Source: Discostella pseudostelligera
Lineage: Eukaryota > Bacillariophyta > Thalassiosirophyceae > Thalassiosirales > Thalassiosiraceae
Direction: 5' to 3'
Assembly: GCA_036940085.1 (NCBI GenBank)
Contig: JALLBK010000057.1
Location: 1-34,451, forward strand
Length of the DNA: 34,451 bases
This document shows, piece after piece, positions 9,857 to 19,415 of this stretch. A model generated the notes under the pieces. The model was not told where the DNA came from, did not search any database, and worked only from the letters and a program-made list of their open reading frames with translations. The first letter of the stretch is position 1. Every line of letters begins with the position of its first letter. The position numbers and the translations under genes are program-made.

Positions 9857-11422
9857 TCATTCGAAGATAAGTCCATTTCTGTTGTACCATCCACCCGCCC
9901 TGGGCAGAAATGAAGAAGCTAGCACTTCTCCTCCCGCAGCACGGTTTGAAGGTGATAAGACTTTGTCTTTGCCGTCGGTGCCTTCTTTCTTCCGTATTTC
10001 ACAGTCAAATTTCACACGGACCGTTACTGCATCCTTTCCATTACTTCGATATGCTGCAAAATGCAAATGAGGTTCAGGGGTAAACCCTACATTCCCACTC
10101 CAGCATAGCAATTGTCCTTTCTTCACAACATCTCCTACTTGGACAAGGCAACTGTTGGTTTGAATGTGAACAAACTCGACGTATAGTGCATCTCCCGCTT
10201 TAGGTTGTTGTTGCTGTTCGACGATGGCTCTGTCATTTGTTGAAGTTTGACTTTCGCCTCCATTTTCATCAACCGCTTGTACCATTATAGAATTCCAATA
10301 GAACATATTCCGCGCTGCGATACCGCTAACTTCCAAAACATTGGTATCGTCCGACGAAGTCGTATTCCCTCCATCGCGAACTTCAACCACCTTCCCATTC
10401 ACCGGAGAGTACAATGGAGTGCCAATGGGACAAGCAAAGTCGACGGCATGATAGTTTCCATGAAAGAAATGTGTTAATTGCCCATTTTCGGATTGTGTGC
10501 ATTGATAAGCAGGCGTAGTGATATCAACGTCATCACCATCATCATTGGAGAGTTCTCTACCACGAGCAAATGGGAAATGCATGAAATATGGATGTTCATC
10601 GTCTGTATTTGGATGGTACGACCAGGCTTGGATATCCGATTCGATTTCAATCTGAGACCAACTTGTGATTGGCACTTTCTCATTCGAAGTAGATGATGCT
10701 AGTATTTGTTGGTTGGGCGCCAATGAACACAAGTGAACATATGTTTGAGGTGGGCATAGGACAATGAATGTCGTGCATTTCCGCTCTTGGGTGGTAGTTG
10801 TTTGGGTGGTGGATAAATTCAGTCGATTGTTTTTTAAGGGACGCCCCCTCTCCCGTAATGCGTCAAGTCCGTCATTCAGGCCGTCATCGTCAACTCCATT
10901 GGAGGAGTCGACAGTCGTCTTCGATGATTTACCAGACTTGAGAATGTTTCCCTTGGCATCACACAGATCAACATCAAATATCGAGACGATGTAAATCTTG
11001 ATTGTATCTGGGGTGATATTGGTCAATGTCAATGTCATCGTTCGATCACCATCGTCATAATAGTCATCCTCCTCGTCCTCCTCCTCCTCATCGTCAAACA
11101 CGCCATCATACATCGCGATTTCAGGAAAATTTAGTAAATCGCTAGGTTCATACTCCGATGGATCAAAGTGTTCAATTCCTAGTAGCCATGGATGTTGCTG
11201 CATTGCACAATTGTACATGTCTTCTTTACATTCCAAGCACGAAGCATGCAATGCTGAAATGTACGGTGTAGTAGTATTAGCAGTATTTACGCCGCGTGCT
11301 TTGCCCCTCTTGTCCTTATTATTCTTGGGTGGTTTGAAGTATCGAGCAATGCTTGCAATATGACATCCCAAGTCAGCGTAATGGAGACACTCGTCGGCGA
11401 TTGTCCAAAATGTTGACGACAT
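9857..11422 (-). CDS. M23-type (LytM/lysostaphin-like) metallopeptidase domain protein (521 aa)
   Basis: This is a putative zinc metallopeptidase of the fold that cuts peptidoglycan cross-bridges in bacteria. It is a single exon with its ATG at 11422. Residues 110-125 form an acidic tract (DDEEEEDEEDDYYDD). The C-terminal catalytic region starts near 315: HFFHGNYHAVDFACPIGTPL supplies a His (321 or 325) and Asp328, and the typical P-x-G-T-P-[LV]-x-[SA] strand follows. YVEFVHIQ and GDVVKKGQLLCWSGNVG lead to PHLHF with His452 and His454, the H-x-H ligand pair. The metal site therefore looks complete. A Gln run and acidic linker interrupt the domain at about 350-408. No clear signal peptide is seen, so the location is unknown. 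The family is rare in eukaryotes; transfer from bacteria or a plastid-linked role are possibilities, not conclusions. Confidence 0.8.
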   Translation of the reverse strand: MSSTFWTIADECLHYADLGCHIASIARYFKPPKNNKDKRGKARGVNTANTTTPYISALHASCLECKEDMYNCAMQQHPWLLGIEHFDPSEYEPSDLLNFPEIAMYDGVFDDEEEEDEEDDYYDDGDRTMTLTLTNITPDTIKIYIVSIFDVDLCDAKGNILKSGKSSKTTVDSSNGVDDDGLNDGLDALRERGRPLKNNRLNLSTTQTTTTQERKCTTFIVLCPPQTYVHLCSLAPNQQILASSTSNEKVPITSWSQIEIESDIQAWSYHPNTDDEHPYFMHFPFARGRELSNDDGDDVDITTPAYQCTQSENGQLTHFFHGNYHAVDFACPIGTPLYSPVNGKVVEVRDGGNTTSSDDTNVLEVSGIAARNMFYWNSIMVQAVDENGGESQTSTNDRAIVEQQQQPKAGDALYVEFVHIQTNSCLVQVGDVVKKGQLLCWSGNVGFTPEPHLHFAAYRSNGKDAVTVRVKFDCEIRKKEGTDGKDKVLSPSNRAAGGEVLASSFLPRAGGWYNRNGLIFE

Positions 11423-11924
11423 GATGGCTGTTTAATGGTAATGTCAAGCCCGACAGCACTTCTTGTTTTGCGGCATAGTAAGATCATATACTAGATGTAG
11501 TGAGATTTTCGAACCAAAGACACGAAGTCGTACTCCTCTAGAGCAAGAATAGACGAGACACAGTTAGATAGTACATCGTCGAGTGATGGGCGCGACAGAT
11601 GACAGAAACACGTGAATGACGCTCGGATGGCTAGTTGTTGATGGGGACGATTTCTGGAGCGGTGAGAAGCAAATGGTGAGAAAGAGTGATACTTTGCTGA
11701 AGCGTGACAGGAAAGATTTGTTTCTGAATAGTTCACGGGCGAAAGAGGTGCGAAGCTTGGTTGATGATGACCATCTCAGATTGGCATCTATTGTAACATT
11801 GAAATCACCGTATCAGTGTAATAGATACCGTCTCAGATCAACGTCTCTTTTGATGCCACATCAACAAAGCCAAACAAATACTCCTACTCATAACTTTAGG
11901 GTTAGATAGTTTATGCACACTTTT

Positions 11925-12002
11925 CTTTCCGCCAATTTTCTCGCTATCGCCTCTTATCGCCACAATCATTACCTTCCCGCTATTTTTGTGACTTTCCCGC
12001 CT
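11925..12002. promoter_or_regulatory. Further cluster of CTTCCCGC/TATTTTTG motifs
   Basis: CTTTCCGCCAATTTTC at about 11925, CTTCCCGCTATTTTTG at 11973-11988 and CTTTCCCGCCTC from 11992 repeat the motif found upstream of three other genes here. A CACGTG lies at 11609-11614. The 1.2-kb region separates divergent genes (M23 peptidase at 11422, MFS transporter at 12604), so either could be regulated. No gene was recognised in 11423-11924. Confidence 0.45.
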
Positions 12003-12052
12003 CATCGCCTCCTTCCGATCCACTTCTTCTCCCTTCTACTACCTAGGAGTAC

Positions 12053-12285
12053 GTTGTTAATTACTGCAGGGACTTCCTGGTTCCTGGTAATTACCGCTTT
12101 TTGGGACGATTTTTACAGGAACCATGGTTACTGTTACCCAGTAATCTGCAGGAACGTCTACAGGAAAAACATACTGGGCTACCTGCAAATCCTGTTTTGC
12201 ATGTTGTTTACTGCAGGAGCTTCCGGGTTCCTGGGGAATTCCTGTGGCCCAAAACCACAGGAAGGAACGGCGTTCCTGCAGGAAA
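12053..12285. repeat. Palindrome-rich CTGCAGGAA repeat, MITE-like
   Basis: This stretch is full of TTCCTG/CAGGAA words. A diverged direct repeat (ACTGCAGGGACTTCCTGG and ACTGCAGGAGCTTCCGGG) begins near 12053 and 12203. CTGCAGGAACG (12147-12157) and CGTTCCTGCAG (12270-12280) are exact inverted copies. CCTGTGG and CCACAGG form a small hairpin at 12241-12260, and GGTAATTACC is a palindrome at about 12086. The structure suggests a non-coding mobile-element remnant; no transposase or target-site duplication was identified. Between 12286 and 12603 I see nothing further. Confidence 0.45.
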
Positions 12286-12603
12286 TAACAACCTCTAGAC
12301 TACTACTACCTCTCCGTCTCCGCCACACATCCACCACTCACCATGACGTTGTGGTCATGAAGGAGTAGGAGTACATAATACTATGAGCATGACCATGCAC
12401 CCAGCGATTTAGAGTATACGAACAGTAAAGTTTCAAAGTCAAGGCAGGGAGAGTCTCGTTCGATTGAGGGAGAAGGGAGACTGGTGGCGGCTGAGTGCGG
12501 CTTGTGCTTTTGCTGTTTAGGTTGAGCCTACGCAAGCCAAACTCTACGCAACTCGCATGATCAAGGTCCAGAACCTGACATAATCGAAAATAGACAGCTG
12601 GCA

Positions 12604-14751
12604 ATGACTCCACCCGCATCTTGTCAATCAACGCAGATGATAACATCCATCAGTTGTTGTCAGCAGCGACACAATGGCAACGCACACCATTGCCATCGCC
12701 ATCGTTCCACAAGATTGAAGCGGATGCTGGCACTACCACCACCTTATTCCAAGACAAATCAGCTATTTGCACACAATGTCACCCATCGCTATGGAATTAC
12801 CTCCATTATTTGCATTGTCGTCATGTTCAATTATTGCGGCAGTGGTTTCATCTCCGCTCTAACAACAAAAAACACTTGCTTTCATGCATCAAATAATTTC
12901 AATTATATTTATCAAGTGCGGCGACAGCACCACCATCGACGACAACAACTACAATTCAAAAGAAGCCACAGATTATCAAACAATTATTTTTCACGTTCGT
13001 ATCCAGTATTGTCGCGACGACCGCCATCATCATCAACATCATCAGCATCGATGGACGATGGAGATGGGGAGTCAGTGGAGGATGAACCCATGCTGGAGAG
13101 ATCCTCTGTCGACAAGTCTGCCAAACAACAACAACAACGATTTGCATTCAACTTTAACTCGGCGGTTCGTAGTACCACACAAACAGAATCAATACTTCCA
13201 AAGATGATGAGAAAATCAACCACAACAGCTACCGTTTGCAGTGACGAAGCAGGAGCCGAAGGAGACAGAGAGACATCAGATGGTACAATTCCTCCACAAG
13301 TACTGCAATCATTCGCTTTGCTACTACTCTCTCAATTCATCCTCTTTCTTGGGGTTGGAGCCATCGTCCCAATTTTACCAATCTATGGACAGAGCATTGG
13401 ATTGAGTTCTACATATAACGGCGTGGTGATAAGTGCCCCTGCATTGGCATTACTCTTTGTTAGCAAGTTTGCTGGAAAATTTGCTGACACATCTGGTAGG
13501 AAACTTGCTATGATGAGTGGAATGGCATTCATTGCCATTGCTGATGTTGGTACGGCATGTTCCAATAGTGTATTGACACTTGTTTGTGCTAGATTGGGTG
13601 TCGGGATAGGTCGGGGATATGCCGAGGCCGGAGAACGTGGGATGCTCAACGATTTTGCCAACAGAGTACCATCCTTACGAGGTCGAGCACTAGCGTTCCA
13701 ACAGGCTTGTGTGGCTTTGGGTATCGCATTGGGAGCACCCCTGGGAGGGCTCGTGGTGGAAGTGTATGGAATTCGAAGTGCATTCTTGTGTGTGAGTGCG
13801 GCAGCTGTGGTTGCAGTGGCCATTTATTCGATTCTACCTGAGACTAAAGTTACTTCAGATGATGATGAGAAGAAAGAAATGGAGAATCTGATCAAAAGGA
13901 AGCCGAGATCTACGTCAGTAACTGCATCTTCATCGTTGACAAATGAAACTCAGAGTCGTGACGACGCTGCAGACTGGAAAAAACTACTGACAACCTCCAC
14001 ATGGAGATCACTTGCATTGGCTCAATCCGGCGCTTCTTTTGGATATGCTTGCAAAATTGCCGTCGTGCCAATTCTAGCTAATGAATACCTGGGAGGACCT
14101 ACTGGTGCGGGTCTTTTGTTGTCGGCAGCTGGACTTTCTGGATTGATCGGTGCTCCTCTGGGTGGGTGGCTGTCAGATGTGGTGGGATCTCGTGTTACGG
14201 CAATCCTAGCTGGATCGTTAAGTGGTGCATCATTGGCTTTGATCCCAATCGGATTATCTCTATCAACAAATACGGATTTTATCAGGTTGTCCACAATGGG
14301 TGAGAGTAGAAGCAATGGTGCTGAAGCATTGTCATCGACATCGACAACTTCATCATCGCTATTGGATGGAGTATTTTCTACTTTGACAAATTTTTGGCAA
14401 AGCCATAATTCATTAATATCAGCCGAACACTCCCCCGGCGCAGCGGCCTTTACGGTGCTTGTTCTGTTATGGAGTATGGGAGCTAGTGCCCAAGGACCGG
14501 CACTTACAGCGCTGGCGCAAGAAAATGCCCCAGCTGGGTCCGAGGCAACTGCCCTGGGGCTGCCGAGGGCGATGGGTGATGGAACTTATATAATAGCGCC
14601 ACTGATCCTTGGCTATGTCTCGGATAAAGTGGGAGCTACCATTCCTGGTATATCATGTACCCTTGCAGGCGCGGCGATCACTGTAGGGAGTTTGGCGCTC
14701 CTATTTGCTGTCGCCTCAGAAGCGGACGAAAATCAATGCAATGAAGAGTAG
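12604..14751 (+). CDS. Major facilitator superfamily transporter (DHA1-like, 715 aa)
   Basis: This is a proton- or gradient-driven membrane transporter; the substrate is not predictable. It is a single exon from the ATG at 12604. The first 230 residues are a His/Ser/Arg-rich extension with one hydrophobic segment near 66-85 (SIICIVVMFNYCGSGF), perhaps a signal or plastid-targeting leader, then a Ser/Asp-rich linker. The MFS core starts near 232 with FALLLLSQFILFLGVGAIVP and carries the loop 2-3 motif A as GKFADTSGRKLAMMSG. RGYAEAGERGMLNDF and GIALGAPLGGLVVEVYG fit TM4-TM6. A charged central loop (about 418-458) separates the halves, and the second half has GLIGAPLGGWLSDVVGSR, a second motif-A-like loop. 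A Ser/Thr-rich insertion near 570-595 is unusual. The core matches eukaryotic drug/proton antiporter-type MFS proteins. It converges on N-acetylglutamate synthase, 105 bp away. Confidence 0.88.
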   Translation: MTPPASCQSTQMITSISCCQQRHNGNAHHCHRHRSTRLKRMLALPPPYSKTNQLFAHNVTHRYGITSIICIVVMFNYCGSGFISALTTKNTCFHASNNFNYIYQVRRQHHHRRQQLQFKRSHRLSNNYFSRSYPVLSRRPPSSSTSSASMDDGDGESVEDEPMLERSSVDKSAKQQQQRFAFNFNSAVRSTTQTESILPKMMRKSTTTATVCSDEAGAEGDRETSDGTIPPQVLQSFALLLLSQFILFLGVGAIVPILPIYGQSIGLSSTYNGVVISAPALALLFVSKFAGKFADTSGRKLAMMSGMAFIAIADVGTACSNSVLTLVCARLGVGIGRGYAEAGERGMLNDFANRVPSLRGRALAFQQACVALGIALGAPLGGLVVEVYGIRSAFLCVSAAAVVAVAIYSILPETKVTSDDDEKKEMENLIKRKPRSTSVTASSSLTNETQSRDDAADWKKLLTTSTWRSLALAQSGASFGYACKIAVVPILANEYLGGPTGAGLLLSAAGLSGLIGAPLGGWLSDVVGSRVTAILAGSLSGASLALIPIGLSLSTNTDFIRLSTMGESRSNGAEALSSTSTTSSSLLDGVFSTLTNFWQSHNSLISAEHSPGAAAFTVLVLLWSMGASAQGPALTALAQENAPAGSEATALGLPRAMGDGTYIIAPLILGYVSDKVGATIPGISCTLAGAAITVGSLALLFAVASEADENQCNEE

Positions 14752-14856
14752 GGGCACTAATTGAAGTTCTTCTATGCCTGAGCACTAGGTCATAAAAAGA
14801 AATAGTAGCTATGTTAACGACTCTATTCTCAACTTCATCTGCTGGATGAAAACAAA

Positions 14857-17800
14857 TCATTTATTGGACCACCACAACTCGGCTGCATCGAGATCTCTAT
14901 CACCATCGATCTCCTTCATATAAATCTTACTTTTCCGCTTCTTATTGTACATTGCTTGTCTGCTCGGTGGTAAGCTCTTTTGAAAGGGTACGACGATAGA
15001 CAAAGGATTAGGTAACTAGTTGACCATCAACACAACTTTCCATATCCAAACTTACCTCGACAGGGACTTCTTTGAACCCTCGTTCAACAAACCACTCCAT
15101 GGTTTGTGTACTCAAAACGAATACTTTTGATGCACCAGATTGCAGTGATAATCGTTCGAGATATCCAAGCATTGCATCACCTCTCCCACCACGTCTGTAA
15201 TCCTTGCTTACGACTAGACATCCTATTTCTGCAAAACCACCTTCGAACCTCTTCAACTGACCCGTCGCAACAATCAATTCATCACGTGTGTAGACGTAGT
15301 AGCTCAGAATCTCCTTCTCCAATGTGCTCTTCGGTCGTTCTACAAGCGTGCCACTTCGAACCAGCGGGTCAATGAGTTCGTATATTCCCGACACGTCATT
15401 GACATCGGCCCGGCGAATTCCTTCATATATATCACGAGAAATTAAGGTGCCGCATCCGTCACGGGTGTATAACTCTTGCACCAGTGCACCATTCTCGGGA
15501 GCAAGGATGTGCGCTCGCTTCACTCCCTTTTCCAAAGCGACCATGGAGTATCCAACCTTGATGAGGGTTTCCATTGATCCGGGTGTGTGCAACGCTGATT
15601 GCTGTGGGGAATCATGGTCCAAATCAACAAGGGCGAATCCCTTTGGATGTATCCGCATCTTGTAATGTGCCAGCAAGTTCTTAGCATCGCTTACACGCAG
15701 GTTCTGCACTGGCTTTTCGGTGAGTTTGTTTTGAAAGGATGTGCCATGGACGTTGAAGTAGATGATCTTTGATGCACTCAAGGCCCCAGCTACAGTGGCT
15801 GCGAGGAATTCGGAGTTTACCTGTGCAAAGAGATAGTAGGTAAGTATTACAATTGACATTAGGTAGACAAACAATGCGATGTAGCAGTAAGTACACTCAC
15901 ATTGAATATTTCTCCTGAAGGGCTTACGCCAAGTGAAGTTAGGAGGACAATATCATTCGTTTCATGAACTTGTCGGATGCGTTCGATTTCGATCTTTCGT
16001 GGGAAGCCTGTCCAGCAGTAATCGACACCATCAACAACGCCAAATGGCTGCAAATCATTCGAAAGCAGAAGCGAACAAAATGACAACATAGTGATTGAAA
16101 CAAGTAAACGAATGCAAGGGGTTCAATGCCTTACCTGGGCACTGTAGAAGTTACCAGAGACAACATTCCCAACCAAAGATTCCGATCCCTTCACGAGACC
16201 ACCATGCAATCTCAAACTCTTCGCCAATCGTCTTTCAATCTCAAATCTAACAAAACCTGCTTCCTCTTTAACGACGCGTAAAGTGTCTTCGTCGGTAACA
16301 CGTATCGACGACATCATCACTGCCCCACCAAATGGTTTCTTCCCTTCACGTTCCTCCTCATCGCCATTGTTGGTGTAATCCCCACCCCTTTTTGCCGTTA
16401 CCTGTTCATCGCCATTCTCATCTTCGTGATCATTATCCAATCGCATATCAATCTGATGTCGGCATCCTCCGACTAGGACTATTTTCATCCCCAACAACCA
16501 CGTTAATGCGATGTCATCCATTAACCCCGGAAATCCCTCCCACTCTAACAGTTCTCCGGGTATGTGACACACCACGGTTGTACCACGGTGGTTGGCAATG
16601 TAGGATGCTGACCCACGGAACATTTTCACGAAGGGCGCACCACCTCCACCTCCACCTGCTCCTCCTCCTTCCGAAGAGGAAGCAGAGGATGCTGATGCAT
16701 CGTCCCTTCCTTTGAACAATTTAGCCGCTGAAGACCCGACATTGTCATCGTCATCAGTTGTCATATCCTCTTCATTTGCTTTGACCTTCCTTAACGGTAT
16801 GATATCTACCGATTTAGGATCAATGGAGAGGAGAGATGTGGACGACGAGGATGAAGAGGACACTTGTCGACTTAAGATGTTACTCTCCCCATTCACAGTG
16901 TCTTCGATTCGCTGCTGCACGGCATTGTTGACGAGTGAACCAACATTATCAGCATCGTCGTCGTCGTCGTCATCATTATCTCCGTCAATGTCCTCATCGA
17001 CAGTGTCCAAATGCAGGAATGAGTCTCTTTCACGTCCTATACCTCCTGCTTTTTCTAGTATGTCGTCATAGTACGAATTTATCCGCATATTCAATTCATC
17101 ATCCTCTTCGTCATCGACATCGTCATCGACATCGTCATCGTCATCGTCATCTTCCATTGATGATGAAACTCCAAGTTTGAATGCATTATCCTTGTAGAAA
17201 GCAGATGCCATTCGAGTCCTTCCATCACGAAAATTCATACTCCCACTACTGTAGTCATTATCACTGTCGATGACGCCCATGGTGGTCCTCTCTGTTGACG
17301 ACGGCAAACTGCCACGATCACCACCCTCTCTACTGCTGTCCTCCCACACTCTACCACTACCACCACCTCGTGGTTGTTGTTGCCCAACATTATTTCTTTC
17401 CTGAATCACATTAATATATCGTGCCCTCTCTTTTCCATCTCTAAAATTTTCAAGACAATGCCCATTCACATCCTCTTCTTCATCACAATAATCCTTGAGA
17501 TTCTTGTTCTCTTCATATACTTCATCATCATCCTCATCTTCATAGGAATTCATGACTAGTTGAGAGGATTGTTTCAATTGCTGAATTACGTGAGGAGGGC
17601 GATAGTTCCGTCTTCGACCGGGAGTTAGTTTGGGAAATGGAATCGATTGTGGTGGTTGCTTTTGCGGTTGCTGCTGCTGCTGCTGCTGCTGCTGCTTTTT
17701 TTGCTGATGCTGTTGTGGATCGGTAATTGATTGCGCGGATGATGATTCAGGTAGTTTCTTCTCATTACCGCCACCCCGACGAACACCACGACGTCCACCA

Positions 17801-18408
17801 GCTCCACCACTACCATCTCCACGATGCTTAATATATTCTTGACTACCACGAATAGCATCTCTAAATCCCTCAGTTCCATAGCCGGGAGTCATACGAAGTT
17901 GATGTGCATAATGTTGATGCCGACGATGATTGTGCATGGCCATGGATTCTTCGGTAATGGGTGTCCATGGCAGTTGGGGAAATAGACGATGAATATTTTG
18001 CTTGATTCGACTGCTGCTGTGACTGATGCCCCCCCTTTCTCCAGTACTACTGTTGCAATGTTCGTGATTGTTTGAGAAATAGCGTGCAGTAGTACTCAAT
18101 GTCAATCGCTGTGACGAATGATGTTGTCGGGAGGAGAATGCACAAACTGATGCTGCTGATAATGCTGCTGCTGATGCTGATGATGATGACGCTGACGTGA
18201 TTTGGGAAGCCACCAACCACCGCCGCGAAGATTGAACATGTTGACGAATGCAACGACCTATGTCATTATTACCAATGCAAAAAAATGTCATGGATGATAT
18301 TCGTCGTTGAACACTCGATGTCATTGTCGTCGCCGTCGCTGTTGCCGCCATGGCGGTAGAGGCAGCAGCCGCCGCAGCAATTACATTGGCAATGATTGAC
18401 ATTTTCAT
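14857..18408 (-). CDS. N-acetylglutamate synthase (amino-acid kinase plus GNAT), 1101 aa, four exons
   Basis: It transfers acetyl from acetyl-CoA to glutamate, the first step of ornithine/arginine synthesis. Exons are 16135-18408, 15901-16047, 15056-15820 and 14857-14976. Introns are 87, 80 and 79 nt, all phase 0. The last exon encodes only 39 residues (SLPPSRQAMYNKKRKSKIYM and 19 more) and restores the conserved end. The amino-acid-kinase-like domain starts near 593 (FRGSASYIANHRGTTVVCHI, then MKIVLVGGCRHQID). The GNAT part has EIGCLVVSKDYRRGGRGDAM (acetyl-CoA loop) and WFVERGF. This two-domain layout is that of ArgA-type enzymes. About 590 preceding residues are Ser/Asp/Gln-rich with a poly-Gln run and acidic tracts; the extreme N-terminus is Ala/Ser/Arg-rich and could target mitochondrion or plastid (an SVCAFSS segment is faintly like the diatom plastid ASAFAP motif). 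Confidence 0.92.
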
Positions 18409-19415
18409 TCTGGGATACTAGTCATGAATCAGCACCCCCCCTATAAACACACCCTTTTTATTGATGACTCTCTCTCTCTCTCTTTCACTCAGTAGCGTTC
18501 AATAGGCATGTAATTAGCGCGCAGAAGAGAATCGCTAGGGCGGCGGCTTCGTCATGGTCTACCCTTTTTTTGCGTCGGGCGTCGGACGATGACGACGATC
18601 CTCGAGCGACAGACAGACGAAGAATCTCCGAATCCCCACGCCAGACAGACGAAGACATATTTTTTACCAAAAATTTAAATTTGAGACAGATGAATTTGAA
18701 TTTGAATTCAAATCTATTCGAATGTTGGGCAGCCGCCGACAACGACACTTCTTCGACATAAACACACATGGGATGGATGTATTAGGTTAGGTTCTACATC
18801 TTATGACGAAATTATTGATGGACCCTAATCTCAACGAATATGATACAAACAATGCTCCACAATATTATCCTGACGGGATAACGAGGCATCACTATTTCTT
18901 TCTAGCCATGATGACGCTGGACGTCAACTCGACAAGGTTGGCCGGTGTGCTGCGTGTACATTAGCACTCTGCACCGACTCCAGACTCGATGTTGCATCAT
19001 GTCAGATGTCCGTAACGCCTACGTTCCGTGTCAGAAGTCATACAGTTCTTCAACTTCAAGCTTTTGCAGGAGGCAAACAATTATCGTAACGAAATCGTTC
19101 AGAATGTTGTTTGATATGGATAAGTAGCGCGGTAGCGGATTGATGCATGTAAGAGCGACGTAATCTTGTTCGACTTCCTGGACAAACCGAGCACAAGATA
19201 TGTCGAATGCCGACATGAAAATGTCGACTGGTCAGCAGTAATGTTGATACAATACATCCTAACAACTTGCATGCGATTGTCATGATACGCGCTGAATACA
19301 AATATTTATTATGTGTGCTACATTTTTAATAATCGCATAGAAACGGGAGATGCTTCAGGGTTGAAGGAAGCGATAAACACTACTAGCTTCACTCAACAAT
19401 CTTCCACTTGCACTC
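18409..19415. other. Intergenic region with CT microsatellite and AT-rich palindrome
   Basis: About 1 kb between the start of the NAGS gene and the end of the next minus-strand gene. It holds a (TC)n run at 18468-18485 and ATTTGAATTCAAAT, a perfect 14-bp palindrome, at 18700-18713 inside an AT-rich patch. No gene or RNA was recognised; the open frames present are short and featureless. Confidence 0.5.

Noticed and set aside
16332..17180. Several plus-strand frames of 80-127 codons inside the NAGS gene
   Set aside because: They are complements of Asp/Ser/Gln low-complexity coding sequence and give His/Leu/Arg-rich nonsense.
18945..19301. Possible small genes at 18945-19127 (+) and 19056-19301 (-)
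   Set aside because: They overlap each other, lack recognisable features and show no splice partners.
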